Of a DNA stretch of 39,421 nucleotides, positions 27,596 through 36,196 are shown piece after piece. Numbering within the stretch: the stretch's first letter is position 1; every line of letters begins with the position of its first letter. Under the pieces are notes generated by a model. That model ran no database searches. It was given only the letters and a program-made list of their open reading frames with translations, and was not told the origin of the DNA. Position numbers and translations under genes: made by a program. This DNA is from a virus: the IMG/VR virus record IMGVR_UViG_3300046008_000639, positions 1 through 39,421 of that record; one strand, given 5' to 3'.

Positions 27596-29111
27596 TTCGG
27601 CCGAGCTGATGCAGGTGGCCTTGGAAGAGGTGATCGGCAACTTGGAAGTGCACGCCGCTTACTGCGCCAAGATCAAGGACAAGGGCGGCAAGATTGTGCC
27701 TTTCCTTTTCAACAAGGCACAGAGACACATCCACAAGCTGCTGGAGAAGCAAAAGGCTGAGACCGGCAAGGTCCGCGCACTGATTCTCAAAGGCCGCCAA
27801 CAAGGTGCCAGCACTTACATTGGCGAGCGCTTCTACCACCAGGTTTCTACCCGCGGCATGAGCGCCTTTGTGGTGGCGCACGAGGACAAGGCCACAGCCA
27901 ACTTGTATGAGATGGTTAAGCGGTACCAGGACCACAACCCACTGGCGCCGAGCACCAAGGCAACGAACGCCAAAGAGCTGGTGTTTTCGGTCATGGATTG
28001 TGGCTACAAGCTGGCCACCGCGGGATCTAAAGACGTGGGGCGCTCGAACACGGCGCAGCTGTTGCATGGCTCTGAGTTCGCCTTCTGGGCCAACGCACAG
28101 AGTCACCTGGCTGGCCTGGGCAACACGATTGCCGACATGGCGGACACAGAGATCATTCTGGAGTCCACTGGCAACGGGATTGGCAACGCCTTTCACTTGA
28201 TGTGGCAAGAGGCTGAGGCTGGCAAGGGTGACTTTCAGGCCATCTTTGTGCCCTGGTTCTGGCAAGACGAATACCGGGCGACGGTCAAGAAAGACCTGGA
28301 GCTCACGCAGGAAGATTTGAAGTACCAGCAGGCGTATGGCCTGGACCTGGAGCAGATGCAGTGGCGGGCCAGCAAGATTTCCACTTACGGCCAAGGCTTT
28401 GAGTGGCTGTTTGAGCAGGAATACCCGGCAACGGCGGCATTGGCGTTCCAGAGCAGCACGGTCAACCCGCTACTGAACCCATCCGATGTGATGGCCGCGG
28501 TGAACAGCACTTACCTGGACATGAATGCGCCGCTGGTGATTGGCTGCGACCCGGCAGGTGATGGTGTCAATGATGCCGACCGGACCGCGATTGCATTCCG
28601 CAGAGGTCGGGTGTGTTTCCGTTTGGAATACCACTCGCAGATGAACACGATGCAGATTGCCGGCCTGCTGGCTGAGTACAACCGCGACATGGCGCCAGAC
28701 ATGATCTTTGTCGATAAGGGCGGCCTGGGTGCTGGTGTGTATGACCGGCTGCTGGAGCTGAGCGTGCCGGTGATTGGTGTCAACAACGCCACCAAGGCGA
28801 CAGATTTTGAGCGCTACGAGAACAAGCGAGCGGAGATGTGGTGGACCATGGCTGAGTGGTTTGCTGACCAGCCGTCTCGCATCCCGAACAACGCCGCGTT
28901 GATCAGTGACCTGACAGCGCCGCAACCCAAGACCAGCTCCAACGGCCGCAAGCTGCTGGAGAAAAAAGAAGACATGGTCAAGCGTGGTGTGCGCAGCCCA
29001 GACGGCGCTGATGCACTGAGCCTGACCTTTGCTGAGCCGGTGAGCTTCCGGCAAAACCGAATCCCTGGGCACCAAGCCTCCAAACCAGCCGCCACCAGCG
29101 CGGGCTACTGA
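27585..29111 (+). CDS. Terminase large subunit
   Basis: 508 residues from GTG 27585, overlapping terS by 11 nt; ATG 27609 is an alternative. The ATPase part has LILKGRQQGASTY (variant Walker A, without the classical GKS/T, as in many phage terminases), then LLHGSEFAFW and IILESTGNG. The nuclease part has VIGCDPAGDG (Asp), MIFVDKGGLGAGVYDRL (Asp) and SPDGADALSLTF (Asp), the three metal ligands of the RNase H-like fold. It powers packaging and cuts the concatemer. Confidence 0.93.
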   Translation: MAIDSAELMQVALEEVIGNLEVHAAYCAKIKDKGGKIVPFLFNKAQRHIHKLLEKQKAETGKVRALILKGRQQGASTYIGERFYHQVSTRGMSAFVVAHEDKATANLYEMVKRYQDHNPLAPSTKATNAKELVFSVMDCGYKLATAGSKDVGRSNTAQLLHGSEFAFWANAQSHLAGLGNTIADMADTEIILESTGNGIGNAFHLMWQEAEAGKGDFQAIFVPWFWQDEYRATVKKDLELTQEDLKYQQAYGLDLEQMQWRASKISTYGQGFEWLFEQEYPATAALAFQSSTVNPLLNPSDVMAAVNSTYLDMNAPLVIGCDPAGDGVNDADRTAIAFRRGRVCFRLEYHSQMNTMQIAGLLAEYNRDMAPDMIFVDKGGLGAGVYDRLLELSVPVIGVNNATKATDFERYENKRAEMWWTMAEWFADQPSRIPNNAALISDLTAPQPKTSSNGRKLLEKKEDMVKRGVRSPDGADALSLTFAEPVSFRQNRIPGHQASKPAATSAGY

Positions 29112-29120
29112 AAGACCATC

Positions 29121-29741
29121 ATGGAAGATACCTACGAAAAAGCCTGGCTCGACACTGAGCCAAAGGTTGAAGCCCCCGCTGTGACCAAAGACGAGCCCAT
29201 GGCTGAGCCATCTGCTGAGGCCAAGGCCATGGCAACTGGCGCCTCAGCTGCGCGTGATGCGGATGCCAGCGAGTTCAGCAAGGCTTTCCATGGCGATGCA
29301 CCGGCAGCCAAGCCTGCGACGTTCAAGGAAGCCTTCGCCGCGGCCCGTGCAAAAAATATCGAGGATGGAACAAATGCGCCATTCGAGTTCAACGGCAAGA
29401 AGTTCACAACGGCACTGAAGTCAGACATCAAGGCCAAGGCCAAGGCTGCTGTGGCCCCGCGTGCTGCGTCAAAATCACCAGCTGCACCAGCTGTGGCTGA
29501 CACTCCCAAAGGCATGCTGGCAGAGCTCGCAGCCACGGCTGACAAGGGTATCGCTGCGGATGGCGCGAAAGACAAGATCCAGCTGCCGCACGAGGCGTCT
29601 CGACCTGGGATGCGCGAGCGCATGCGGGCTGAGGATGCCAAGATCACCGGTGTGCGCGATGCTGACGGCAACGTCATGGGCGCGCCTAAGCCGACTGCTG
29701 ACATCAGCAAGGTGGGCAGCGTGCGGATGGCGGCACGGTAA
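29121..29741 (+). CDS. Ala/Lys-rich hypothetical protein between terminase and portal
   Basis: 206 residues, very rich in Ala, Lys, Asp and Pro, probably largely disordered (AEPSAEAKAMATGASAARDADASEFSKAFHGDAPAAKP). A possible structured segment is FEFNGKKFTTALKSDIKAKAK. The stop overlaps the portal start by TAATG. It may be a minor head protein; no family is recognised. Confidence 0.65.
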   Translation: MEDTYEKAWLDTEPKVEAPAVTKDEPMAEPSAEAKAMATGASAARDADASEFSKAFHGDAPAAKPATFKEAFAAARAKNIEDGTNAPFEFNGKKFTTALKSDIKAKAKAAVAPRAASKSPAAPAVADTPKGMLAELAATADKGIAADGAKDKIQLPHEASRPGMRERMRAEDAKITGVRDADGNVMGAPKPTADISKVGSVRMAAR

Positions 29742-31984
29742 TGAGTGAATCAGTTCAGTACGCGCTGGCGGCTCACGAAGCCTTCCAGGACCAGGTGGCG
29801 CAAGTCACCCCGGATGCGCTCGGCCCCAAGCTGTTGGCTGAGTTTGCCAAGGCTGAGACCGACCGCCGTGTGACTGAACAACGCTGGCTGCAGGACTTGC
29901 GCCAGTACAAAGGACAGTACGACCCAGATGTGCTGTCGCTGATTGGACCCAAGCGCTCCAGGGCATTTGTCCGCAAGACCCGCGTCAAGGTCAAGACGGC
30001 CGACAGCCGGGTGCAGGATTTGTTGTTTCCTTCTGGCTCGGACAAGAACTGGGAAGTGTCAGCGACACCGATTCCCTCGGTCTCCAAAGAGGTGCGCCAG
30101 GGCATCATCAAGCAGATGCAGCAGCAGGCCAAGGCCATGCAAGCCCAGGGCAAGCAGATGCCAACGCCTCACATCACCAAGACCATGGTGGATGACGCAG
30201 TGCAAGAGCTCTGCAAGACGGCAGCCAAGGGCATGAGCAAGGTCATTGATGACCAGCTGAGCGAGATCCGCTACAAGCAAATCTGCAAGCAGGTGGTGCA
30301 CTCTGGCCACTTGTATGGCACCGGCATCCTGAAGGGTCCGCTGGTGGAGCGCAAGGTGCGCAGCAAGTTCGTTCAGGAGAACGGCAAGTGGATTCAGAAA
30401 AGCGAGAGCTACATCGTGCCATTCGTGGACTTTGTGCCGCTGTGGCGCTTCTATCCCGACATGGGCGCCGACACGCTGGCCACCTGCCGCTATGTCTATG
30501 AGCGCCACCAGATGTCGTACACCGACCTGGCTGAGCTGGCTGAGCGCAAGAGCTTTGACCGCGAGAAGATCATCTCTTACCTGAAGTCTCACCCGAATGG
30601 TGAGGTCCAGGCGCGACTGATTGACAACGAGTTGAAGATCATTGGTGAGCGCCTGGCCAACCTGAGCGGCATGGATGGCAAGTACGAGGTGTTTGAGCGT
30701 TGGGGCTGGCTGCTTGGCAGTGAGCTGAAAGAAGCCGGCGTGAAGGTTGACGAGAAGCGCATCCATGAGAGCTTCTTTGGCAATGTCTGGTTCCTGCCCA
30801 ATGGCTCGGTGATCAAGGCGGTGCTGCAGCCCATCAACGGCGTGACTTGGCCGTACCACATTTATTACATGGACAAGGATGAGACGAGCATCTTTGGCGA
30901 GGGCTTGAGCGCCATCATGCGCGACGACCAAACGATGATGAATGCGTCAACCCGGCTGATGCTGGACAACGCTGCCATTACGTCGGGCGCCATGATTGAG
31001 GTGACCACAGGCTTGCTGTCCAACATGGACAACGCAACCGAGATCGAGCCCTGGAAAGTCTTCTACCGCAACGCCACTGCCCCAGGTGCAGCCGCGGTGC
31101 GCGCCATTGAGCTGCCATCACGTCTGAATGACCTGAGCGGCCTGGCCGACCGGTTTGAGAACAACGCCGACGAGGTGTCAGCGATTCCGCGCTACATGAC
31201 CGGTGAGAACGTGGCCAGTGGCGCCGGTGGCACAGCCTCTGGCATGAGCATGCTGATGGGTGCGGCGAACATCATGATCAAGGATTTGATCAGCAACTGG
31301 GACGAGGGTGTGACCCAGTCCTTTGTGGATGCCATGTACCGCTGGAACATGCAGTTTCATCCGGACAACGCCATCAAGGGCGACTTTGACACCAAGGCCC
31401 GCGGCACAGCCAGCCTGGTGGCGCGCGAGGTGCGAGCCCAGCAGCTGGACAACTTCAGCTCGATGGTGGCCAACCCGATGGATGCGCCCTTTATCAAGCG
31501 CGACAAGTTGCTGCGCCAACGCGCGGAAGCCCATGAGCTGAGCGATGTGATCAAGACCGAGGACGAGGTGGCTGCTGAGCAGAACGACGGCGCCATGCAG
31601 CAACAGCAACAGATGCAGCAGAAGCAGATGGAATTGACCATGGCCGAGCTGGCACAGAAGGTGGCCTTGCTGACAGCTCAGGCTGCCAAAGCCATGGCTG
31701 AGGTTCAGCTGGTTCAAGCCAAGGTGGTTGAGACCAATACCGCAACGGTTTACAGCGCGCTGCAAGCTGGTGGCGTGGCAACGACCAGCCCGCACATTGC
31801 CCCGGCCGGTGACGAGATCCTGCGCAGCTCAGGCTGGCGTGATGCGACACCGGACCCATCGATTGCCCAGCTCGGCGGCCCGCCGGTTCAGCCAGGCGAG
31901 ATCCCGCAGGCACCGTTTACTGCGCCAATGCAAGGCCCAACAGCTGGCATGCAGGCCGGCATTGAAACACCGGTGATTGAATGA
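29741..31984 (+). CDS. Portal protein (head-tail connector)
   Basis: 747 residues, the size of large podovirus portals. Landmarks: LQDLRQYKGQYDPDVLSLIGPKRSRAFVRKTRVKVKTADSRVQDLLFPSGSDKNWEV; HLYGTGILKGP; FVPLWRFYPDMGADTLATCRYVYERHQMSY; a region on dimer contacts (DDQTMMNASTRLMLDNAAI); YMTGENVASGAGGTASGMSMLMG; and a C-terminal Gln-rich coiled coil (MQQQQQMQQKQ). It forms the dodecameric gate for DNA entry. Position after terL and before the scaffold and capsid genes agrees. ATGA overlap with the next gene. Confidence 0.9.
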   Translation: MSESVQYALAAHEAFQDQVAQVTPDALGPKLLAEFAKAETDRRVTEQRWLQDLRQYKGQYDPDVLSLIGPKRSRAFVRKTRVKVKTADSRVQDLLFPSGSDKNWEVSATPIPSVSKEVRQGIIKQMQQQAKAMQAQGKQMPTPHITKTMVDDAVQELCKTAAKGMSKVIDDQLSEIRYKQICKQVVHSGHLYGTGILKGPLVERKVRSKFVQENGKWIQKSESYIVPFVDFVPLWRFYPDMGADTLATCRYVYERHQMSYTDLAELAERKSFDREKIISYLKSHPNGEVQARLIDNELKIIGERLANLSGMDGKYEVFERWGWLLGSELKEAGVKVDEKRIHESFFGNVWFLPNGSVIKAVLQPINGVTWPYHIYYMDKDETSIFGEGLSAIMRDDQTMMNASTRLMLDNAAITSGAMIEVTTGLLSNMDNATEIEPWKVFYRNATAPGAAAVRAIELPSRLNDLSGLADRFENNADEVSAIPRYMTGENVASGAGGTASGMSMLMGAANIMIKDLISNWDEGVTQSFVDAMYRWNMQFHPDNAIKGDFDTKARGTASLVAREVRAQQLDNFSSMVANPMDAPFIKRDKLLRQRAEAHELSDVIKTEDEVAAEQNDGAMQQQQQMQQKQMELTMAELAQKVALLTAQAAKAMAEVQLVQAKVVETNTATVYSALQAGGVATTSPHIAPAGDEILRSSGWRDATPDPSIAQLGGPPVQPGEIPQAPFTAPMQGPTAGMQAGIETPVIE

Positions 31985-32229
31985 AAAAGAACGAACAGCA
32001 ACTGATGCAAGAACGCCTGATTGAGGCGACACGCACGGTGCGCCAGTACGCCGGCTCCGATGCCTCGAATGCAGTGATCGAGATGCTCGATGGCCTGGCG
32101 CGCAGCTATTTGATTGACCTGGTGAATGTGGATGTGACTGGGCTGGTGAAGCTTCAGGCTGCCATTCAGCAGGTGTATGCCCTTCGCAATGTGTTAGCCA
32201 ACGATGGCCTGGATATTCCCAAGATTTAA
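31981..32229 (+). CDS. Hypothetical small helical protein after the portal
   Basis: 82 residues, one or two long helices (QQLMQERLIEATRTVRQYAGSDASNAVIEMLDGLARSYLIDLVNV). ATGA overlap with the portal gene suggests a virion or assembly role. No family known to me. Confidence 0.62.
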   Translation: MKKNEQQLMQERLIEATRTVRQYAGSDASNAVIEMLDGLARSYLIDLVNVDVTGLVKLQAAIQQVYALRNVLANDGLDIPKI

Positions 32230-32243
32230 CCAACTAGGTGACT

Positions 32244-32975
32244 ATGGCCAAAAGACCTGAGCGCACGCGCAAATCCACTGTAGCCAGCTACAGCATTGAT
32301 GCCGCATCTGATTCATCTTTTAAACCCAATCGCTTTACGGTCCGGCGCAAAAAAGCCGAACCACTCGAAGCTCAGACCCAGGCGCAAGGTCATTACATCT
32401 GTGCGCTGCAGAGCTCTGAGTTGATTTTTGCCATTGGCCCAGCCGGCACGGGCAAGACCTATGTGGCCTCTGCCTTTGCGGCTGACCTGCTGCAAAGCAA
32501 TGCGATTGAACGCATCATCATCACCCGGCCCAATGTCGAGGTCGGAGCCGGTTTCGGATTCTTGCCCGGTGAGTTGGAAGAAAAATATGCGCCTTACCTG
32601 GACCCCTTCCGGGAGGTCATGATTGAGCGCATGGGCTTGTCGCAGTATGAGTACGCACTCAAGGTGGAGACCATCCTGCCAAAGCCGCTTGCATTTATGC
32701 GCGGTGCCACTTTTAACAATGCATTTGTCATCCTGGATGAGGCGCAGAACTGCACCCCCAGCGAGATGAAAATGTTCCTGACCCGTATCGGAAAAAATTG
32801 CACGGTGGTGGTGGATGGTGACCCAGAGCAGTGTGACCTGCATGGCCCAAGCGGGCTCAATGATGCGGTCGACCGGCTGGAGAAGATCCCTGGCGTGGCG
32901 GTGGTGGAGTTCACCGAGGACGACATTGTGCGCTCGGGATTGATCAAAGACATCTTGATTGCGTATCGCAATTAA
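32244..32975 (+). CDS. phoH: PhoH-like ATPase
   Basis: 243 residues from ATG 32244 (AGGTGACT upstream); a GTG at 32238 is the alternative. The PhoH domain is complete: Walker A AIGPAGTGKTYVA near residue 63, IITRPNVEVGAGFGFLPGELEEKYAPYLDPFR, Walker B FVILDEAQNCTPSEMKMFLTRIG, VVVDGDPEQCDL, and EFTEDDIVRSGLI. PhoH proteins are common in phages. They bind RNA or act in phosphate or nucleotide stress, though their exact phage role is unsettled. Its location inside the morphogenesis cluster is typical of several podovirus-like genomes. Confidence 0.92.
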   Translation: MAKRPERTRKSTVASYSIDAASDSSFKPNRFTVRRKKAEPLEAQTQAQGHYICALQSSELIFAIGPAGTGKTYVASAFAADLLQSNAIERIIITRPNVEVGAGFGFLPGELEEKYAPYLDPFREVMIERMGLSQYEYALKVETILPKPLAFMRGATFNNAFVILDEAQNCTPSEMKMFLTRIGKNCTVVVDGDPEQCDLHGPSGLNDAVDRLEKIPGVAVVEFTEDDIVRSGLIKDILIAYRN

Positions 32976-32988
32976 GCGGGAGAAATTG

Positions 32989-33423
32989 ATGCTTCCTGTC
33001 AACAACATCACCAAGTCCGACCTGCTGCTGGCCAAGCTGACCAAGCTCATTGCGGCACAGACGGCGGGAGAGGTCTCTGGCTTCTCTACTGACAATTTGA
33101 ACCATGCCTACATGAGCCTGGCCAAGGGTGAGGTCTGCGAAGACACCGCCATCCTGCTGGCCAAGATGCTGGGCGATGACTGGGCTGAGGGCTGGGAGCC
33201 AGCCGTCACAGACGAGGAGATGGCAAGCCAGGCCATGAACCTGGCCGTCACTGAGACGGTGGAGCAGATTGACATCACCGACCCGCACGATGCGGTGAGC
33301 ACGCTGGCGTCGGCACTGATGATTGCCTGCCGTGAGCTGGGTTGGCTCGAAGCAAGCCGGGCAGCGCATGACCAGTGGTTTTATGCGGTAAGCGTGACGC
33401 ACCTGGAAGACACCGCGCCCTGA
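32989..33423 (+). CDS. Hypothetical protein, paralogue of the 24492 gene
   Basis: 144 residues from ATG 32989 (GGGAGAA upstream). It shares the EVCxDxxxLLxxMLGDDW-like and LxSALxIACRELGWxxxSxAAHxxWF segments with the 24492 product but lacks that protein's Cys/Asp-rich insert. It lies between phoH and the scaffold gene and is followed by a terminator. Two copies so far apart suggest an old duplication or two acquisitions. Confidence 0.66.
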   Translation: MLPVNNITKSDLLLAKLTKLIAAQTAGEVSGFSTDNLNHAYMSLAKGEVCEDTAILLAKMLGDDWAEGWEPAVTDEEMASQAMNLAVTETVEQIDITDPHDAVSTLASALMIACRELGWLEASRAAHDQWFYAVSVTHLEDTAP

Positions 33424-33432
33424 CAGTTTTTC

Positions 33433-33457
33433 AAAAGCACCCAGAGGTGCTTTTTTT
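33433..33457 (+). terminator. Intrinsic terminator after the 32989 gene
   Basis: Stem AAAAGCACC / GGTGCTTTT with loop CAGA and seven T. It ends the terminase-portal-phoH unit. Confidence 0.85.
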
Positions 33458-33478
33458 ACACCCATAAATTCTCAAACC

Positions 33479-33527
33479 CCTGGCGCAAGCCAGGACAGTC
33501 CTGAGTCCCGCAAGGGCTCTTTTGCCC
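33479..33527 (+). promoter_or_regulatory. Leader with GNRA hairpins upstream of the scaffold-like gene
   Basis: CCTGGC-GCAA-GCCAGG (33479-33494) is a 6-bp stem with a GCAA loop. CCC-GCAA-GGG (33507-33516) can form, or GGGC can instead pair with GCCC (33514-33527): two mutually exclusive hairpins ahead of the ribosome site. Related hairpins precede the capsid gene and the 35863 gene. Confidence 0.45.
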
Positions 33528-33540
33528 CAAAGGAAACACC

Positions 33541-34524
33541 ATGGCAACACCCGACCAAATGCAGCAAGATGCTGACGAATTCGCTTCGGCTTACGCTGAA
33601 GACGCACCGCAACAAGCGGCGCAAACCGACGACGAGGCTTTTGGCCTGGCCGACACCGAGACACCCGACGAAGACCAGGCTGAAATGGCTGAAGAGCCAG
33701 GCGAGCCCTCTGCGGCTGAAGCCGGTGGCGAGCCTGATGCCGAGGCGCCATCTGTGGTGATCGAGCCCGATGCTGTGTCTGGTGGTGATGTGGCCAGCGA
33801 TGAGCCCATGGACCCCAAAGAATTGCAGCGCGAGAAGTCCTGGGAAGGCCGCCTGCGCGCCAAGGAAGCCGAGCTCAAGGCGCGTGAAGATGCACTTAAG
33901 TCTGGCACCACCGGTGAACCTGGTGAGCCTGGCGAGACGCTTGCCGAGGAGGCTGCTGAGCCCGCGATGACTGAGGCCATTGAAGACGCAGCCGAGAAAG
34001 TGGAGAGCGGCGAGATGACCTATGACCAGGCCATGGCCACGTTGTCCAACGACTTCGGCCCTGACTTCACCAAGATGCTTGGCGTGTTGATCAATTCCAA
34101 GGCGCAAGAGATTGCCGGCCAGATGGATGAGAAGGTTGGCAGCGTGAATCGTGACCTCGATGGCATCGTCAGCGAGCTGGTGAGCGAGAAGGAAAAGATG
34201 CACTTCGAGTCCATCTCGGACGCACACCCCGACTTCGCTGATGTGGCCGGCAGTGCCGAGTTCAAGGAATACGTGGACGCCTTGCCGGCTTCGGAAAAAG
34301 AAGCGGCACTCAACGTCATTGGCTCAGGCAGTGCCAAGCAGATCAATGGCCTGCTGACCGCCTACAAAGACACCCTGGCCAATGGCGATGAGCCTGATGC
34401 CGCACCCGATGAGATGGATGACTCTGCTGCCAGCGCAGCCGAGGGTGTCCGCTCCAAGGGCATGCAGATCCCTGAGCAGCCCAACAAGTCCCAGGACTAC
34501 GAGGCTGCGTGGAACGATTTCTGA
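33541..34524 (+). CDS. Scaffolding-like acidic protein
   Basis: 327 residues; AAAGGAAACACC precedes the ATG. The first 100 residues are highly acidic and disordered (SAYAEDAPQQAAQTDDEAFG). A charged helix follows (QREKSWEGRLRAKEAELKAREDALKSG), then Gly/Glu repeats, a folded region (YDQAMATLSNDFGPDFTKMLGVLINSKAQEIAGQMDEKVGSV) and an acidic tail. Acidic, helical proteins directly before the major capsid gene are usually scaffolds; position and composition are the evidence. Confidence 0.78.
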   Translation: MATPDQMQQDADEFASAYAEDAPQQAAQTDDEAFGLADTETPDEDQAEMAEEPGEPSAAEAGGEPDAEAPSVVIEPDAVSGGDVASDEPMDPKELQREKSWEGRLRAKEAELKAREDALKSGTTGEPGEPGETLAEEAAEPAMTEAIEDAAEKVESGEMTYDQAMATLSNDFGPDFTKMLGVLINSKAQEIAGQMDEKVGSVNRDLDGIVSELVSEKEKMHFESISDAHPDFADVAGSAEFKEYVDALPASEKEAALNVIGSGSAKQINGLLTAYKDTLANGDEPDAAPDEMDDSAASAAEGVRSKGMQIPEQPNKSQDYEAAWNDF

Positions 34525-34763
34525 TGATTCTGGCGTAAGCCAAACCGTTGCCAGTTGGTTACCGGCCGCTTCGCGCAGTGAGCGTCATCACTGCGTACTT
34601 TTCGGAGCTCGACATCAGTCGCGCTGACAGTGTGCCATGGGACAAGTCATCAAGACTCCCCGCATTGGCATGCTTGGTCAGCATACGGCACCCAGAGTCA
34701 CTTTGCTCCTTTTGATCCTGGCTTCTTCGGAAGCCTTTTTTGTTTTTATCTCAAGGAAAAATC
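34525..34763 (+). promoter_or_regulatory. 239-bp untranslated leader of the major capsid gene
   Basis: No gene. It contains TGGC-GTAA-GCCA (34531-34542), a perfect 8-bp hairpin CGCAGTGA-GCGTCA-TCACTGCG (34574-34595), and a UUCG-loop terminator 22 nt before the capsid start. No clear sigma70 promoter was found. The length and structure suggest special control or RNA processing for the most abundant product. Confidence 0.5.
34720..34742 (+). terminator. UUCG intrinsic terminator just before the major capsid gene
   Basis: GGCTTC-TTCG-GAAGCC followed by TTTTTTG: a textbook stable terminator. It lies 22 nt upstream of the capsid ATG, leaving little room for a promoter between them. Confidence 0.82.
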
Positions 34764-35762
34764 ATGGCACAAACTGCTTATGGCGATATTTCGCCCCGTA
34801 CCGCTGCCTACGCAGCCAAAGAGCTGCTCAAGCGCGGCCTCCCTTACTTGGTGTTCGAGAAATTTGGCCAGGCCAAGACTCAGCCAAGCTCCTCCAGCAA
34901 GGTTCAAATCTTCCGTCGCTACACCGCACTGCCTTTGGCAACTGTGGCGCTGACTGAAGGCGTGACTCCTGTTGGTCAAGTGTTGGCAAAGACCGACATC
35001 ACTGCCAACCTGGTCCAGTACGGCGACAAGATCACCATCTCCGATGTGATCCTTGACACCCACGAAGACCCGGTGCTCAACGAATCCATCGAACTCCTGG
35101 GTGAGCAAGCTGCTCAGACCATCGAGCAAATGCGTTTCGGTGTGCTCAAGGCCAACGTGAACCCCATCTACGCCAATGGCGTGGCGCGCTCTGCCGTGAA
35201 CACCCCGTTCACTCTGGCATTGCAACGTACTGCGGTGCGTAACCTGAAGCGTCAGAATGCACGCCCCATCACCACCATCGTCCGCTCGACGCCGTCTTTC
35301 GGCACCGAGAACGTGGCGCCTGGTTATGTGTGCGTTTGCCATCCTGACTTGGAAGGCGGCATCCGTGGCTTGGTGGGCTTCACGCCTGCTGAGAAATACG
35401 GCACCATCACCCCTTGGGAAAATGAAATCGGCAAGATCGATGACGTGCGCTACCTGACCACCACGGTCTGCGGCGCATACCCCGACACCGGTGACAAGGG
35501 TGGTACTGTTGGCTTGATGGTTCCCAATGCGGCCACGCCAGCCAATGCTGCTGTGTACCCGATGGTGTTCCTGGGCCGTGACGCCTACGGCATTGTGGCC
35601 CTCAAAGGCCAGTACGCCGTCACACCCATGGTGACAAACCCCACCCCATCTGACTCCGATCCTCTGGCTCAGCGCGGCCATGTGGCATGGAAGACGATGC
35701 AAACCTGCGTGATCTTGAACGACAAGTTCATGACCATCGTTGAGGTTGCTGCTACCAACTGA
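34764..35762 (+). CDS. Major capsid protein, N4-gp56 family
   Basis: 332 residues from ATG 34764 (AAGGAAAAATC upstream). Marks of the N4-gp56 family: an N-terminus followed by LLKRGLPYLVFEKFGQAKTQPSSSSKVQIFRRYTALPLATVALTEGVTPVGQVLAKTDITANLVQYGDKITISDVILDTHEDPVLNESIELLGEQ; central EQMRFGVLKANVNPIYANG; and C-terminal GYVCVCHPDLEGGIRG, ENEIGKIDDVRYLTTT, PMVFLGRDAYGIVALKG, and GHVAWKTMQTCVILNDKFMTIVEVAA. It builds the HK97-fold shell. Very regular codon use and its own leader fit high expression. Confidence 0.93.
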   Translation: MAQTAYGDISPRTAAYAAKELLKRGLPYLVFEKFGQAKTQPSSSSKVQIFRRYTALPLATVALTEGVTPVGQVLAKTDITANLVQYGDKITISDVILDTHEDPVLNESIELLGEQAAQTIEQMRFGVLKANVNPIYANGVARSAVNTPFTLALQRTAVRNLKRQNARPITTIVRSTPSFGTENVAPGYVCVCHPDLEGGIRGLVGFTPAEKYGTITPWENEIGKIDDVRYLTTTVCGAYPDTGDKGGTVGLMVPNAATPANAAVYPMVFLGRDAYGIVALKGQYAVTPMVTNPTPSDSDPLAQRGHVAWKTMQTCVILNDKFMTIVEVAATN

Positions 35763-35769
35763 TAGCAGC

Positions 35770-35783
35770 CTGGCGCAAGTCAG
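35770..35783 (+). promoter_or_regulatory. GNRA hairpin after the capsid gene
   Basis: CTGGC-GCAA-GTCAG, a 5-bp stem with one G-U pair and a GCAA loop, lies 7 nt after the capsid stop and just before the terminator. Same element as at 33479 and 34531. Confidence 0.4.
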
Positions 35784-35786
35784 CAC

Positions 35787-35820
35787 AAGCCCACCAGAGC
35801 AATTTGGTGGGCTTTTTTTT
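35787..35820 (+). terminator. Strong intrinsic terminator after the capsid gene
   Basis: A 9-bp stem AAGCCCACC / GGTGGGCTT with a 10-nt loop and a run of T. A further GGCCC / GGGCC hairpin follows at 35821-35836. Confidence 0.88.
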
Positions 35821-35862
35821 GGCCCTTTGCTGGGCCATTTTCACGTCTAAAGGTAACCAAAA

Positions 35863-36183
35863 ATGGCAACGAAATCTGAAATCACAACCCTTGAATCGGC
35901 TCCTGTTGAAGCTGCTGTTGAAGCCCCCAAGTTGGCCACTGGCCTGCCCGGTGCATCAGGCGAGCGCGCCATCCTGACCATCTTCTCTGGCCAAGGCGAA
36001 GAAGGCTTGCAGGATGTGGACTGCGGCATCAACGGTTATCCATTCCAAATCAAGCGCGACATGCCGGTCAATGTGCCGATTGAGTTGGTGCAGGTGTTCA
36101 AGAACGCCGTGGTCACCACCTACAACGCATTGGGTGTGCCGCAGAACCGCCCCCGCTTCGCGTACTCAGCCGTCCCAGTCTAA
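35863..36183 (+). CDS. Hypothetical capsid-associated protein
   Basis: 106 residues; AAAGGTAACC precedes the ATG. An Ala/Glu/Pro-rich start (EITTLESAPVEAAVEAPKLA) is followed by a compact region (GLQDVDCGINGYPFQIKRDMPVNVPIELVQVFKNAVVTTYNALG). The latter resembles short phage proteins encoded next to N4-gp56-type capsid genes; a head decoration or completion role is inference. Confidence 0.65.
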   Translation: MATKSEITTLESAPVEAAVEAPKLATGLPGASGERAILTIFSGQGEEGLQDVDCGINGYPFQIKRDMPVNVPIELVQVFKNAVVTTYNALGVPQNRPRFAYSAVPV

Positions 36184-36196
36184 GCCAGGGTAAGCC

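Noticed and set aside
29795-29810. GGTGGC-GCAA-GTCACC hairpin like the late leader elements
   Set aside because: It lies within the portal coding sequence and is explained by its codons; one occurrence in coding DNA may be chance.
30059-30931. 290-codon open frame on the minus strand within the portal gene
   Set aside because: It is antisense to a well-supported portal gene. Its composition (His, Leu, Val runs) is that of a reverse-frame shadow.
34637-34957. 106-codon frame across the capsid leader
   Set aside because: It reads through the UUCG terminator into the capsid gene in another frame and has no homology-like features.
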